Assembly: GCA_033239005.1 (NCBI GenBank)
Contig: BSQZ01000028.1
Location: 330,001-394,000, forward strand
Length of the DNA: 64,000 nt
Direction: 5' to 3'
Source: Lamellibrachia satsuma
Lineage: Eukaryota > Annelida > Polychaeta > Sabellida > Siboglinidae
Shown: piece after piece, positions 42,366-53,755 of the stretch
How the letters are laid out: each line of letters opens with the position of its first letter
Numbering within the stretch: position 1 is the stretch's first letter
Notes under the pieces: generated by a model
Seen by the model: only the letters and a program-made list of their open reading frames with translations
What the model was told of the DNA's origin: nothing
Databases searched by the model: none
Translations under genes and position numbers: made by a program

Positions 42366-43397
42366 AAAGCACAGGTTCGACGTTAATAAAATGACACCTG
42401 ATTGCTTTTTAAAAACAAACTAGAAAAAGTTAAAGATTTAATTAAAGGATTTGGGGTTATGCTTTGAGGTTTTATGCATTGAGAGGTTATGTCAGTGGGG
42501 GGTTATGTCCTACATAGGCCCAGTGCGGAGGGTGACTTTAGTAGCGAGGTTCATTACAGTTGAACACGTAGTTTAATATTTCCAAAAACGACAATAGTCA
42601 TTAACTGAAGCATCGTACTTGCCTTCTGGCAAGTTCAGGCAGTGACCAGGAAACTTCGGAAAGCAATAAAGAAGCTTGACCCCAGTCATCTAATGTGGCG
42701 TACATCATCGACCATGACATAATGATCACGCGTTTTCGACATTCATTTGATCTTACTACTGAAGCCCTGGATTGGATGAGGTCATACATCAGCCAGAAAT
42801 GAACGACAAATGGTGGCGCCACACCACGGAGCCTGGATAATCGAAGCTATATTTCGTGATGACGTGCGTGTAAGCCGTGGCGCCATCTGCCGATCAATCC
42901 TTTCAGAACTACGTTAGCAGTTCACGTACGAAGCGTGATAGACACGCTACGACACGTTGAATGCAGTGCTGAGTGGGTCATGGATAAGATAAGCCTACCA
43001 CAAATAGGTTAAACGTCAGCGCACATGATCGATTTCAAATTGGTCTCTATGCAAGCCCTGCACTAAAACAGAAAATCGTCTCTATTCCACGTAATGTCTT
43101 AGTTATGCGGAAATATTTTTTAGACCCGAATTTATTCGACCTCTATACAACAACAGGAAGTCGTGATGCTTCACAACAGTGTTCCAAGTGCAGCAATGCC
43201 TTGCTGGCTGTTCGTGACAACACTACATATATAATTCCTTATTTCCTGTAAACAAGTGTTATCATGCTAATATCATAATAGGCCGAAGTTAGGCCTATTA
43301 GGGCAGCACATTTCAATTCTCCAATAGCAGAGAGCGGCTCCGCGGTGGCCCTATCACCAAGAGCGGCTCCCCGGTGGTTGGACTTCCGAGAGGCTAG
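42366..43397. other. Intergenic stretch
   Basis: No supported gene. The 42800-42848 part (GACAAATGGTGGCGCCACACC and CGGAGCCTGGATAATCGA) recurs at 54627-54664. Related GAGCGGCTCCGCGGTGG repeats lie at 43331-43378. Confidence 0.5.
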
Positions 43398-43610
43398 AGG
43401 GATCATGCCTCAGTTAGACTTCCCGAATGTAGGGCACAGTAATGAAAAGAGTTAGAAATATGTGATTTTTAGTAAAGTCGACCAGCATGTCAATGAGATA
43501 ATGACAAGAAGTTTCAGAAATTTGTATGGTTTCGTTTTCTTATAATCGTGCAAAACATTAACATGGTCACCAATGGGTAACGTAACAGTAGGCTGAACCC
43601 AAATAGGTAC
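43398..43610. repeat. Dispersed repeat family A, copy 2
   Basis: Shares GGGATCATGCCTCAGTTAGA, CGAATGTAGGGCACAGTAAT, CGACCAGCATG and TTTTCTTATAATCGTGCAAA with 45755-46200. Confidence 0.75.
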
Positions 43611-43639
43611 CCTGGCAACGGAAATGCGGTAGTCATCTA

Positions 43640-44274
43640 ACTTGTCTTGTCTTGTCTTGTATTGTTACTGGCCAACACTCCTATGGAGTCAAACGGTCAG
43701 GGTTGGGTGTGAATGCTATTTAGTCATGTTTGTTTGGGGCTAGGTGTGTGAGTGCTTGCTTAAATTGCTGTGGTTCTGTGATGTTGACTATTGCGTCTGG
43801 TAATGAATTCCAATCTTTTATTGTTCGGGGAAAAAAAGAAAATTTGTAACAGTTTTTGCTCGCGTGTATAGTGTTGAAGGCTTTGCTATTTAAATGCCGT
43901 GAATGGCGTTTGGTGGGTTGGAGGAGGTTTGCAACAGGCAATGATAGATGACTGTGGATGGCTTTGTGGAATATGGTGAGCCGTCTGTTTATTCTTCTGG
44001 TTGTTAATAGTTCTATGTGTAATTTTTTTATCATTTCTGACACACACCCAGTTTCTCGGGATGTGTAGTTGTTGAGGCAAAAGCGAGCCGCCCGTCTTTG
44101 TACCATCTCTATTTTGTTAATGAGAACCTGGGTGTGGGGGTCCCATATGGATGATGAATATTCTAGGAGTGGACGAACAAGGGTTGTGTAGGCGGTTGTT
44201 TTGATGTTTTGGGGGCATGAGTGGACAGTCATGGAGGAGTGTTTTTTTCTCAAAAATATACTGATAAAATGCAT
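43640..44274 (-). pseudogene. 5'-truncated non-LTR retrotransposon, C-terminal region
   Basis: The minus-strand frame (44274-43720) reads TTLVRPLLEYSSSIWDPHT, MVQRRAARFCLNNY, RRINRRLTIFHKAIH and FFPRTIKDWNSLPDAIV, the classic region after the reverse transcriptase in Jockey/CR1-type LINEs. It ends in a stop, a short 3' UTR and an (ACAAG)n tail (43642-43662), so the 3' end is intact and the 5' end lost. Confidence 0.85.
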
Positions 44275-44399
44275 GAAAACGTGTGTATGTCACCAAACAA
44301 TGAGTGTGTACTGTGGACAGGCTGCACAAAAGGAAGAATGGTTAAATATGGAGTTATTAATTGCCGACTCAGATGAGGCTACAGTCGTGTAGTGACAGT

Positions 44400-45754
44400 G
44401 TATAGGCTCAGTTACATGCTCCAACATAGAATCACACGAATACACCAAAACGGCTGCTAGCTTGCCTCATATGACGTAGAACATTGTCTATATTAGGCTA
44501 ATTAATATTATATTATTATATATATTTTATTGATTCCATTTAGTCAACAAGAGCATTACTTGTTAAGTGCCGCTATTATTTAAACTTTGTAACTGTCTCC
44601 TTTAAGAGGTATCCTATAACAGATCTACTATATATAAAAAATGTCAAATAAATGTACATTTTAATGTTGTGCTATAACGTTTGATGTGCATTAGCTGGTG
44701 TGTTACGCTATTTGATGTAAGGTATTTATTTGCAAATAAACACCTTTTTATTTTCGGTTGTTAAAATTGCCCGAAAGATCTCATGGCAAGATGAAAGCTT
44801 AAAATAAGCACATTTTTGTATGAGAAATCAAAGTTAATTTTCAAAAATGTATATTCACCACATTTCAGTACCAATGCATGTTGTGTGCAGTTCTTTGTAA
44901 GTTTGCGTACACAAGGAGATGAAGGTATGCAAGCCTAACCGTAACTAACCCTATCTCTAGCTAACCCAACCTTAGCCAAACCCATCTCTATAGCTAACTC
45001 CTTCCCTAGCTAACCCTAACCAAAAACTGGTTTACAGAAGATATAGCCATTCCCATAGACGCAGATTCATAGGAAAAGTGAACAGTTTGTTTGGAAAAAC
45101 GCAGAGAATAACAATCACGACTAGCATAGTACAGACCGGATGCCAGAATGGAAATTTGGTCAAAATTTGGGGGTATGGCACTAGATTGTGAGGGAGCAGG
45201 TAGCTATTTTGCACCAGAATAGTAATTGCAACGGGTATCTGGTCATGTGATACCCTTTTATGGTGACGTATCCAAATCAAGTAGTACGCCATGTAACCTA
45301 TCAAATAGAAGCATGAAAACAGTCACATAAACAATAAAATTTAACAAGTCTGTCACATTGGAATTAACTCAAAATATAGTTAAACGTGATAAATTGTCAC
45401 TTTTCTTACAAAGTTGCGCCATATTTAGTTAAAAATCAAGCAATTATATAAATATTAATTTGAAAATAAATAGTTGGTATATTTAAAGAGACAGTAAGTT
45501 GGTTTCATTGGTTCGCAATGCTCTAAACATCTAGTGTACATGGTCTATGATTTATCAAGTGTCAAAATTGACCTATAATTAAATTATGTGACTGGTTTTC
45601 AGCTAATTTTATGGGCATGGTATTGTTTTGATTTGGCTGCGAAACAAATGATAATGACGTGACAAGCAGCAGTGTCTCATAATTGGTTTACATATACATT
45701 GTGCCGCAACTAGACATAAAATTGGACACTTTCTCAGAAAAAAAGCTTCCTTAT
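44400..45754. other. Intergenic stretch
   Basis: No supported gene. CTAACC/TAGC-type repeats at 44930-45020 (AACCCTAACC, CTAGCTAACCC) are irregular. Confidence 0.45.
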
Positions 45755-46200
45755 TTGGGATCATGCCTCAGTTAGACTTCCGAATGTAGGGCACAGTAAT
45801 TTCAGATGTGTAATTTAAAAAAAAATTATATCATCTTACATAACTGCATTTGAGCAGACACATTGGCAAGTTTGCTGGTAGAACATGTTGTTAGTGTAAT
45901 TGTGGATTTTTTATTATTTCAATAGGCGGAAGGATTTTTGGCAAGTTTTTCGCCACAAGGCGCGTGTGCGTAGTAATTTATGCAGAAATTGGTAAACATT
46001 GACGGGTATGGCATGTTCAGGCATTTTAAGAGAGTTAGAAACATGTGATTTTGACTAAACTCGACCAGCATGACAATGAGATGATGATAATGGCAGGTAC
46101 GATGTTTCAGAATTTTTGATGGTCTCGTTTTCTTATAATCGTGCAAAACATGGTCACCAATGGTAAAAGTAACGGTAGGCTGAACCCTGTTGCCGCCCCC
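45755..46200. repeat. Dispersed repeat family A, copy 3
   Basis: Longest copy. It joins blocks found separately at 7905-8290 (TGACGGGYATSGCA, GGCATTTTAARAGAG) and at 43398-43610 (CTCAGTTAGACTTCC, CGACCAGCATG), which establishes that all three belong to one family. Confidence 0.75.
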
Positions 46201-47429
46201 ATTATCATGTTGTGAAAGCCTAGTCTTATCGGGGGCTCTCACAAGACTGGCTTTATCACAACAGGCTTTTGATTCAGACTTTGGGTCATACAACCCGCGT
46301 GTGTGAATTGGTCGTCTGGAAGATTATCTTTCCCGTCTTGTACCGTATCATCCTGAGTGATTGAACTTCAATAAAATATATATAATATATAACATAAAAA
46401 TATTTTATAATTCACCAGTGGTGTTTATTAGTCACAAATACTTTATAATTATCTTCTGTGTTTTGCATCCCGTCAAAAGAATAGGAGATGGGTATTTTAT
46501 GTCAGCTGAGGCAAAACGTTTGCGCAGATTTGTAACAAACGCATATGTTTTATTCTTAACTGATCGGAGCGTGGGTTATTTTTCTCGTAATCATGTTTAA
46601 TGTTATCTAAGCGACTTAGACCTAACTATATGTAGACACCTAAAGAAGTATTGGTGGGTGTCCGATACGACCGCATTCCCTCCAACAATTGCTACACGTA
46701 TCGTTGTACACACTGGGCGGACCGACAATGGTACGTGTCTAGACTCCTGGGGCGGTTGTGCCACCTTCAGCTGCAGCAATCGCTGCAACTGTTTTTTATC
46801 TACTCAAATTACCGAATTGTGCATTTATTAAGCTTAGTTGTTATTCGCGGGGAGAGTAATTTGCACAAATTCGCACAACAGTCTGATTTCATTAATTGCC
46901 CCTTTCTCCATCAGTTACTTTACCCCGGGTGTAATCATAGTTAGCTTGTCAAGACATTATTAGTTTCTTCAGTAAAAGGTGCCCCGGCGATCGTTTTTAT
47001 GCCGGATTATATTATACTTACATATATTACATCGTTTACTTCATATGGCAATATCTAGTCAGCCCAGCATACTATTTCACGTCGCAGTAACTACAGCAGG
47101 TTCTAATACATGCATTATTCCCCGGACCACGAAACGCATTGAAATAGTGTCTGCCCAACATTTAAAAGTAAGATTTTCCATCATGTCCAATACAGTTGAC
47201 ACAGCATATGACAAACAACACAGACAACACAATTATAATTCAAACTTTTATATGCAGACTACATAATGCATAAACATGGTAACATTGCTTATTTTTTTAT
47301 TTTCAATGTTTTTGTCACATACACTGCATGGTTACCAGGTGATGTTTGTGGCAATGGATTGGAGGTATACCTTGATGGGGGCGGGTATCGTAGTCTGCTA
47401 CCACTGTGTTCAGCTTGGCGTTCATATTG
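46201..47429. other. Intergenic stretch
   Basis: No supported gene. Short frames at 46361-46600, 46651-46944 and 46979-47266 have no recognisable domain. Confidence 0.45.
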
Positions 47430-47850
47430 GCGTACGTTGGATGTGGTCTGTGTTGAACACATCGAGCACGTCTTGGGGCCTCACACCGTGATCAACATCC
47501 ATCAGTTTGAAGTTGTCCTGCGGCGGGCGACGAGGTTTGCAACTGGAGACTATTATACCGTCAGCAGTACCAGTCAGATGATCGGTAGATTGGCTGGCAA
47601 TCCCAGCAACACAGAAGGACAACTGCCAAGATAGTCGTGACGTACCGTGTCACACACCATCTCATAGACATTCCAGCAGCCATTTTCTACGTGGCTGCTC
47701 CACTCGTTACAAGAGGGCGCTACCTCGTCCCCTACTGAGGGACAGACGTATATAAGCAATCTTTCTTTCCATCTGGCATCCGACTATGGAACCAGCTGGC
47801 CGAGTGTACAGTCACATCCCCGAGGGTTCAAGGGAGGGTTGACCACTCTG
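47430..47850 (+). pseudogene. Jockey-type LINE C-terminal relic
   Basis: QFEVVLRRATRFATGDYY followed by TVSSTSQMIGRL matches the VQRRAARFVTGDY-x-x-x-SSVT-x-ML segment of Jockey-type proteins. It then frameshifts near 47590 into WQSQQHRRTTAKIVVTYRV, has an in-frame stop near 47738 and continues with FFPSGIRLWNQL. It is clearly dead. Confidence 0.8.
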
Positions 47851-47929
47851 GGTGTGTAGGCACTTAGCACGAATTTACCCCGATTTTAAACTGCACCAAA
47901 CTGGCAGTGTCAACACATTCATATTGTAC

Positions 47930-49458
47930 ATAGTCATCACATTCACGTCGTATATGTGCAATACATTCACGTTGTGTACGGTCATCACATTCACGTTGTA
48001 CATAGTCATCACATTCACATCGTATATGTGCATCACATTCACGTTGTGTACAGTCACCACATTCACTTTGTACATAGTCATCACATTCACATCGTATATG
48101 TGCATCACATTCACGTTGTGTACAGTCACCACATTCACGTTGTACATAGTCATCACATTCACGTTGTACATAGTCACCACATTCACGTCGCATATGTGCA
48201 CCACATTCACGTTGTGTATAGTCACCACATTCACGTTGTACATAGTCATCACATTCACATCGTATATGTGCATCACATTCACGTTGTGTACAGTCACCAC
48301 ATTCACGTTGTACATAGTCATCACATTCACATCGTATATGTGCATCACATTCACGTTGTGTACAGTCACCACATTCACTTTGTACATAGTCATCACATTC
48401 ACATCGTATATGTGCATCACATTCACGTTGTGTACAGTCACCACATTCACGTTGTACATAGTCATCACATTCACGTTGTACATAGTCACCACATTCACGT
48501 CGCATATGTGCACCACATTCACGTTGTGTATAGTCACCACATTCACGTTGTATATATGCACCAAATTCACGTTGTGTATAGTCACCACATTCACGTCGTA
48601 TATGTGCACCACATTCACGTTGTGTACAGTCACCACATTCACGTCGCATATGTGCACCACATTCACTTTGTGTATAGTCACCACATTAACGTCGTATATG
48701 TGCACCACATTCACGTTGTGTATAGTCACCACATTCACGTCGTATATGTGCACCACGTTCACGTTGTACATAGTCACCACATTAACGTCGTGTATGTGCA
48801 CCACATTCACTTTGTGTATAGTCACCGCATTCACATCGTATATATGTGCACCACATTCACGTTGTACATTGTCATCACATTCACGTCGTATATGTGCACC
48901 ACATTCATGTTGTGCATAGTCACCGCATTCACATCGTATATATGTACACCACATTCACGTTGTGTATAGTCACCGCATTCACATCGTATATATGTGCACC
49001 ACATTCACGTTGTACATAGTCACCACATTCACGTCGTATATGTGCACCACATTCACGTTGTGTATAGTCACCACATTCACGTCGTATATTTGCACCACAT
49101 TCACGTTGTGTATAGTCACCACATTCACGTCGTATATGTGCACCACGTTCACGTTGTATATAGTCACCGCATTCACATCGTATATGTGCACCACATTCAC
49201 GTTGTGTATAGTCACCACATTCACGTCGTATACGTGCACCACATTCACGTTGTACATAGTCACCACATTCACGTTGTATATAATCACCACATTCACGTTG
49301 TATATAGTTACTACATTCACGTTGCATATAACCACCACATTCACATTGTAAATAGTCAACACATTCACGTTGTTTATAGTCACCACATTCACGTTGTTTA
49401 TAGTCACCACATTCACGTTGTATATAGTCACCACGTTCACGTTGTGTATAGTCACCAC
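47930..49458. repeat. 24-bp minisatellite, about 64 copies, with 312-bp higher-order repeat
   Basis: Unit CACATTCACGTTGTACATAG TCAC with three main variants (TTGTGTATAG, TCGTATATGTG, TTGTACATAG). 24 is a multiple of three, so both strands stay open for over 1 kb (about 355 codons plus, 359 codons minus). A 13-unit pattern repeats with a 312-bp offset (marker ATTCACTTTG at 48061 and 48373). Confidence 0.97.
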
Positions 49459-50779
49459 AGTGTGATAATTCTCCAGAGTGGGATTGCGCACTTACAAGGA
49501 AAAAGAAGAAGATCAAAGGATTGTTTCGAATTAGTGAATACATATTGTGATTATTGTTCGGTCCGCGATAATTGTGCGGTATTGCCCTAGCAGGAGTGCT
49601 AGTCCTAGGGGGTAATGTACTGGGGTGAGATCCCGATGGTATTGTCCTGTCACCATACATGGCACATGCGAGTACAACCCCATGGTTACGATGTAGCGTA
49701 GAAGACAGGAATCATTTAAGTTACTATGTCGGAAGAAATGCAGTTTTAAAAGACACGCATCGTGCATGTGTTGTGTTGTGTAAATGTCAATTGTATGCTC
49801 AGGTGTTGAGCTATCAGCGAATGCAAACAGTAAGTGTAGTCATGTATAGAAATATTCGCATCAAGGCATATTAAACGTCACCAGTAAGTTCGCTGAATAC
49901 AAACTATTATACAGCAATGTGCTACTCGTCATAAGGTCCTACCTCCAAGACTATGCCTGAATCATTCGACCGCAACCAGTGTTCCATAAGGTTCCTTACT
50001 CTGGACTACACAAGAGGTAGCCAACCGTATAAACAGGTCAGTACCTTCCACCACATTGCATGTAGCGAGTATATGTTTCGCAGTGTGTGTAAGTAGCCTT
50101 TAGAACTGTACTCGGAGTAGGTTGACCGACAACCAAGTCAACGGGAAATTTTCTGCTGACTGTAAGTATTACCTTATCTTATCTTTTAACTCCCACGACA
50201 TAAACCAGTTGTCAAGAAGGCTCTGTTTATGTGAACCTCTCTGACAAAAACAGGTCTTAGTTTTCAGCACTCGACACGGTAAAGCGCCTATGTTTGTAAA
50301 CGCTGTCGTCGTCAGATGTTCTCATAACGGCCATAGAGGTTCGATAGAATTGTCACAATATCAAGCCAAGCCGACTTTTACAATAGTAGTGGGTATTACC
50401 ACTGCCTGGGTGAGGTGATATCTTCGTTCGAAATGTATCGCGATTGCTTGGATGAATAATAAGCAACCTGTAGAGAAGACAGCTGGGCCCGTAATCTCAA
50501 AGCAGGTACGATTTCATAACTCAAGTTTTCCGTAATTGTATTGTGGCCGCAACATAACCGGGGAGTCACTCGTGGGATTTCTAGGGATGCAAGTGCGATA
50601 ACAAACAAGGGAAAGTTTTTTCAAAGGATTAAATAGGGGTCTCAATATCCCCGAAATGGGTTGCTTAGTGGTAAGTGGACTAAAAATAACTCTGAAGTAT
50701 CGTATTGCCGGTGAAGCTTTGATGCCATATTTACGGGTAACATAAGTTGCGAAGTCTTTCGAAAACACGGACCCAGACA
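49459..50779. other. Intergenic stretch
   Basis: No supported gene. A small hairpin CCCTAGCAGGAGTGCTAGTC-CTAGGG is at 49585-49610. Confidence 0.45.
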
Positions 50780-51048
50780 CCTACAGTACATACAGTACAT
50801 ACAGTACATACAGTAGCTACAGTACATACAGTACATACAGTACATACAGTAGCTACAGTACATACAGTACATACAGTAGCTACAGTACACACAGTACATA
50901 CAGTACACACAGTACACACAGTACACACAGTACACACAGTACACACAGTACACACAGTACACACAGTACATACAGTACACACAGTACACACAGTATACAC
51001 AGTACACACAGTACATACAGTACACACAGTACACACAGTACATACAGT
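50780..51048. repeat. 9-bp minisatellite (CAGTACAYA)n
   Basis: About 30 copies, alternating CAGTACATA, CAGTACACA and CAGTAGCTA. The TVHTVHT and CVYCVYC frames are artefacts. Confidence 0.97.
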
Positions 51049-51574
51049 CACTGTGACAATAGTAGAAGAAAGATAGGCTGGAAAGAATATAATACGCAGA
51101 ACAAATTCACAAACACAGATATGTTTATATATAAAACATGCTTGAGAATTAATATTGAGTTGAACAAGCTTAGAAATACTGTCCTCAACTTAAAGAAGGT
51201 AGAACTAGAAAATACGAAGTAGCGCTAGGAAAAGGATACTGAGGATTGGGTATACGAACATTCTAATTATCACGCATAACGATACTGGAATAAATGACAT
51301 GCTGACTGTGTAGATGTTTGCAGTGTGATTAGATGTTTAAAGGCCGAATATGGTTTTTGGTTTGTTCTTTCCAGGAGTGCTTTATTGCTAATTGTTGCTG
51401 GCCACCATATCCTTACAATTCTTCTTAGACATTTATTTACAAACGCTTTACGGTACGCCATGCCTAGCACTACACCTTTAAATGAGTTTAACAAGCGTAG
51501 CTTGGATAGTTTTGGTATTTCTCTGAACTTCCATATCATTATATGTTCCTCCGTATGTGTCCACGATGCCTCCT

Positions 51575-51705
<131 letters not shown>

Positions 51706-51849
51706 AAAGATTCTCTTTGTAGTGTAATTGGGCTGTTGTTTTCTTGCTTTTGATCTTCACGAGCTTTGTTTTCTCTTTGTTTACATTCAGTTATAACGTG
51801 GCTGCAGTTGTCTATTACTGATGTTTTGTCTTGCATTTGCTTCTGTTTG

Positions 51850-52400
51850 TGTGAAAGAGGAGTTAGATCGCCAGATAAGTCAAGATCATCTCATTGTTCC
51901 TGTAGTGTCCATTGTCAGCCATTTTGATTTGCTTACGTAATTGTTGTGATGGTCCAGTTAATGGCCACCAGGAAAAGAAATGGCTACAGTATGCAGCCCT
52001 GTCTCACGCCGGTCTTTACATCACGTTTTCCTGTGGTCTTCCACTTGTGTACTCTGCATGTCATTCCTATATGTGCCGTTTTGATTGAGATGAACTTCTC
52101 TTGTATTCCATAGTGTCTCGTTACCTTCTACGTGGTCTGACGGTCTAAGTTATCAAAGATTTTTTCGGTGCATTATCTTTCCAGGCAGAAGCCTGTCTGG
52201 TGGTTCCTTAGTTTTGAGTCGAGTGCCATTTTCAGCCTCTCCAGGATGATTCTGTTTAGGACCGTTCCATGGTCCAGAGAGAAGCATAATTCCTTTATAG
52301 TGTTTTACGTTTTTAAGATCTCTTTTTTTGTAGTTTGACCAAATATATATTTTTTCCAATCCCAATGTATCTCCTCTTCACCACAGATCATGCTTAGTTG
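51850..52400 (-). pseudogene. Reverse transcriptase relic
   Basis: On the minus strand KKRDLKNVKHYKGIMLLS resembles the P-K-K-G-D-L-x-N-C-x-x-Y-R-G-I-x-L-L-S motif. KTKEPPDRLLPGK resembles the QAGFRPG region, and VKTGVRQGCIL-stop-PFLFLVAINW resembles GVRQGC-L-SP-FLF. Stops and frameshifts are present. It is a non-LTR reverse transcriptase of RTE- or I-like type; clade uncertain. Confidence 0.7.
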
Positions 52401-53171
52401 ACGTGCCTAAGTCTGCCTTTAGCGCCGGTATGCCATCTGGCCCTGCAGATTTCCTACTCTTATGCTTTTAGAATCTCCACACGAGTACACATATAAACCT
52501 GCTAGAAATAATGCAGATTTGTGTTACACCATCAAACAGTTGGCTTATGTAAAACACTCAACAATACACATACATACACATGGCAGTTTCCCTTGTTAAA
52601 ATATAGTTTTTGATCCAGGAAATGTGGATGGACAAGCCTAGTTGACTGTTAAAGAGCGACACCCTTGTAGTGTGACGTATGTTCTTGCGCATTATCTGGC
52701 GAAAACGATGTTTTATTACACAGTGCAATCTTATCGTAATATTGACTACTCACAATACACTCTCGCAAACCCACAATTACCCACTGGCGGCCCCCAATGT
52801 CGTTGCTTCTAATAATATGATACAGTCCTAAACTGTGCAATAGGTGCCCAAAATGATTTATTATTTTGTGAGAAGGGCCGCGGAGTTCGGGTAAATTTAA
52901 ATGATATTCAGACGTGTGTCGGCATAGTCGCATGCGGTGACAGTCCACGTGACTTGTTATTATTGTTTTGTCCGTGCATTCATCAAAACATTTCAGTGGG
53001 CAACCAGTTTGACTGCTACTGATTGGTGTCAACTGACTTCATATACCGCCCTGGTTTATGCATAGACCAGCCTGATTGACTGATATAATTATATCGTATT
53101 GTCTTCTGCGTCGTAACTCGTAGCGTGCGAACCCACTACCTAGTACCTAGGCAATGCTGTAGACACTGGTG
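52401..53171. other. Intergenic stretch upstream of gene 2
   Basis: No supported gene. The 127-codon minus frame at 52649-53032 has no recognisable domain. Confidence 0.4.
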
Positions 53172-53180
53172 TATATAAAA
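53172..53180 (+). promoter_or_regulatory. Candidate TATA box upstream of gene 2
   Basis: TATATAAAA, 575 bp before the gene 2 start codon, followed about 30 bp later by a pyrimidine-flanked A (near 53205). Distance to the ATG implies a long 5' UTR or a leader intron; ttatcactttcag at about 53680-53691 could be its acceptor. Promoter use is inferred only. Confidence 0.3.
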
Positions 53181-53755
53181 GCGGACTTGTCTGAAACAGT
53201 TTGTTTAGCAACAATTGGACTTCAGATCGTTTTTATCTATACTCTGCGCATTGTGTAAGCCAGGCTTTTGTACGTGTGATACTTCCAAATGTGCTGAACA
53301 ACCAAATGTGCAAGGCTTGCGAGCTTAACACCAATGTGTACAAAACTGTACTCCATAGAACGCAAACAAGAAACAAAAGCATCGCAGCATAACCTTGCAA
53401 GACCCATACAGTATCATATATGAGGATTACGATGACTGGTTTACCAGGAAGTGGGAGGTGGGGGGGGGCGATTCTAATAATGTGTAGGAGGTGGTATGTT
53501 GGCCTCAAAAATAGGTGGAAAATGGGAGGTGGCATTGGTGGGAGATGGACTCTCACAAGATGTGGGAGGTGGGGGTTTGGCTGAGACCTCTGCCACACAC
53601 ACCTCACGATGTGACGTATGCTACCTGGTACGGTCATGAAAATTACGTTTTTCTGTGAATACCATTAGTGATGCGTGTTATCACTTTCAGACGGTGCCGC
53701 ACCAACAAACTCGCCTTTCGCGACCTGGTGGTAGTGTGTGTTACAACTCGCAGCG
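53181..53755 (+). other. Possible gene 2 leader region
   Basis: Lies between the candidate TATA box and the start codon. It holds a G-rich repeated stretch (GGGAGGTGG, 53446-53577) and a possible acceptor near 53691. Whether it is transcribed is unknown. Confidence 0.3.

Noticed and set aside
44930..45020. Telomere-like CTAACC repeats
   Set aside because: Irregular CTAACC/TAGC words, not a regular TTAGGG array; no sign of an interstitial telomere.
47852..49660. Very long overlapping open frames on both strands
   Set aside because: Explained by a stop-free 24-bp repeat whose length is a multiple of three.
53233..53637. 134-codon minus frame upstream of gene 2
   Set aside because: Largely the reverse of the GGGAGGTGG repeat; no domain and no splice support.
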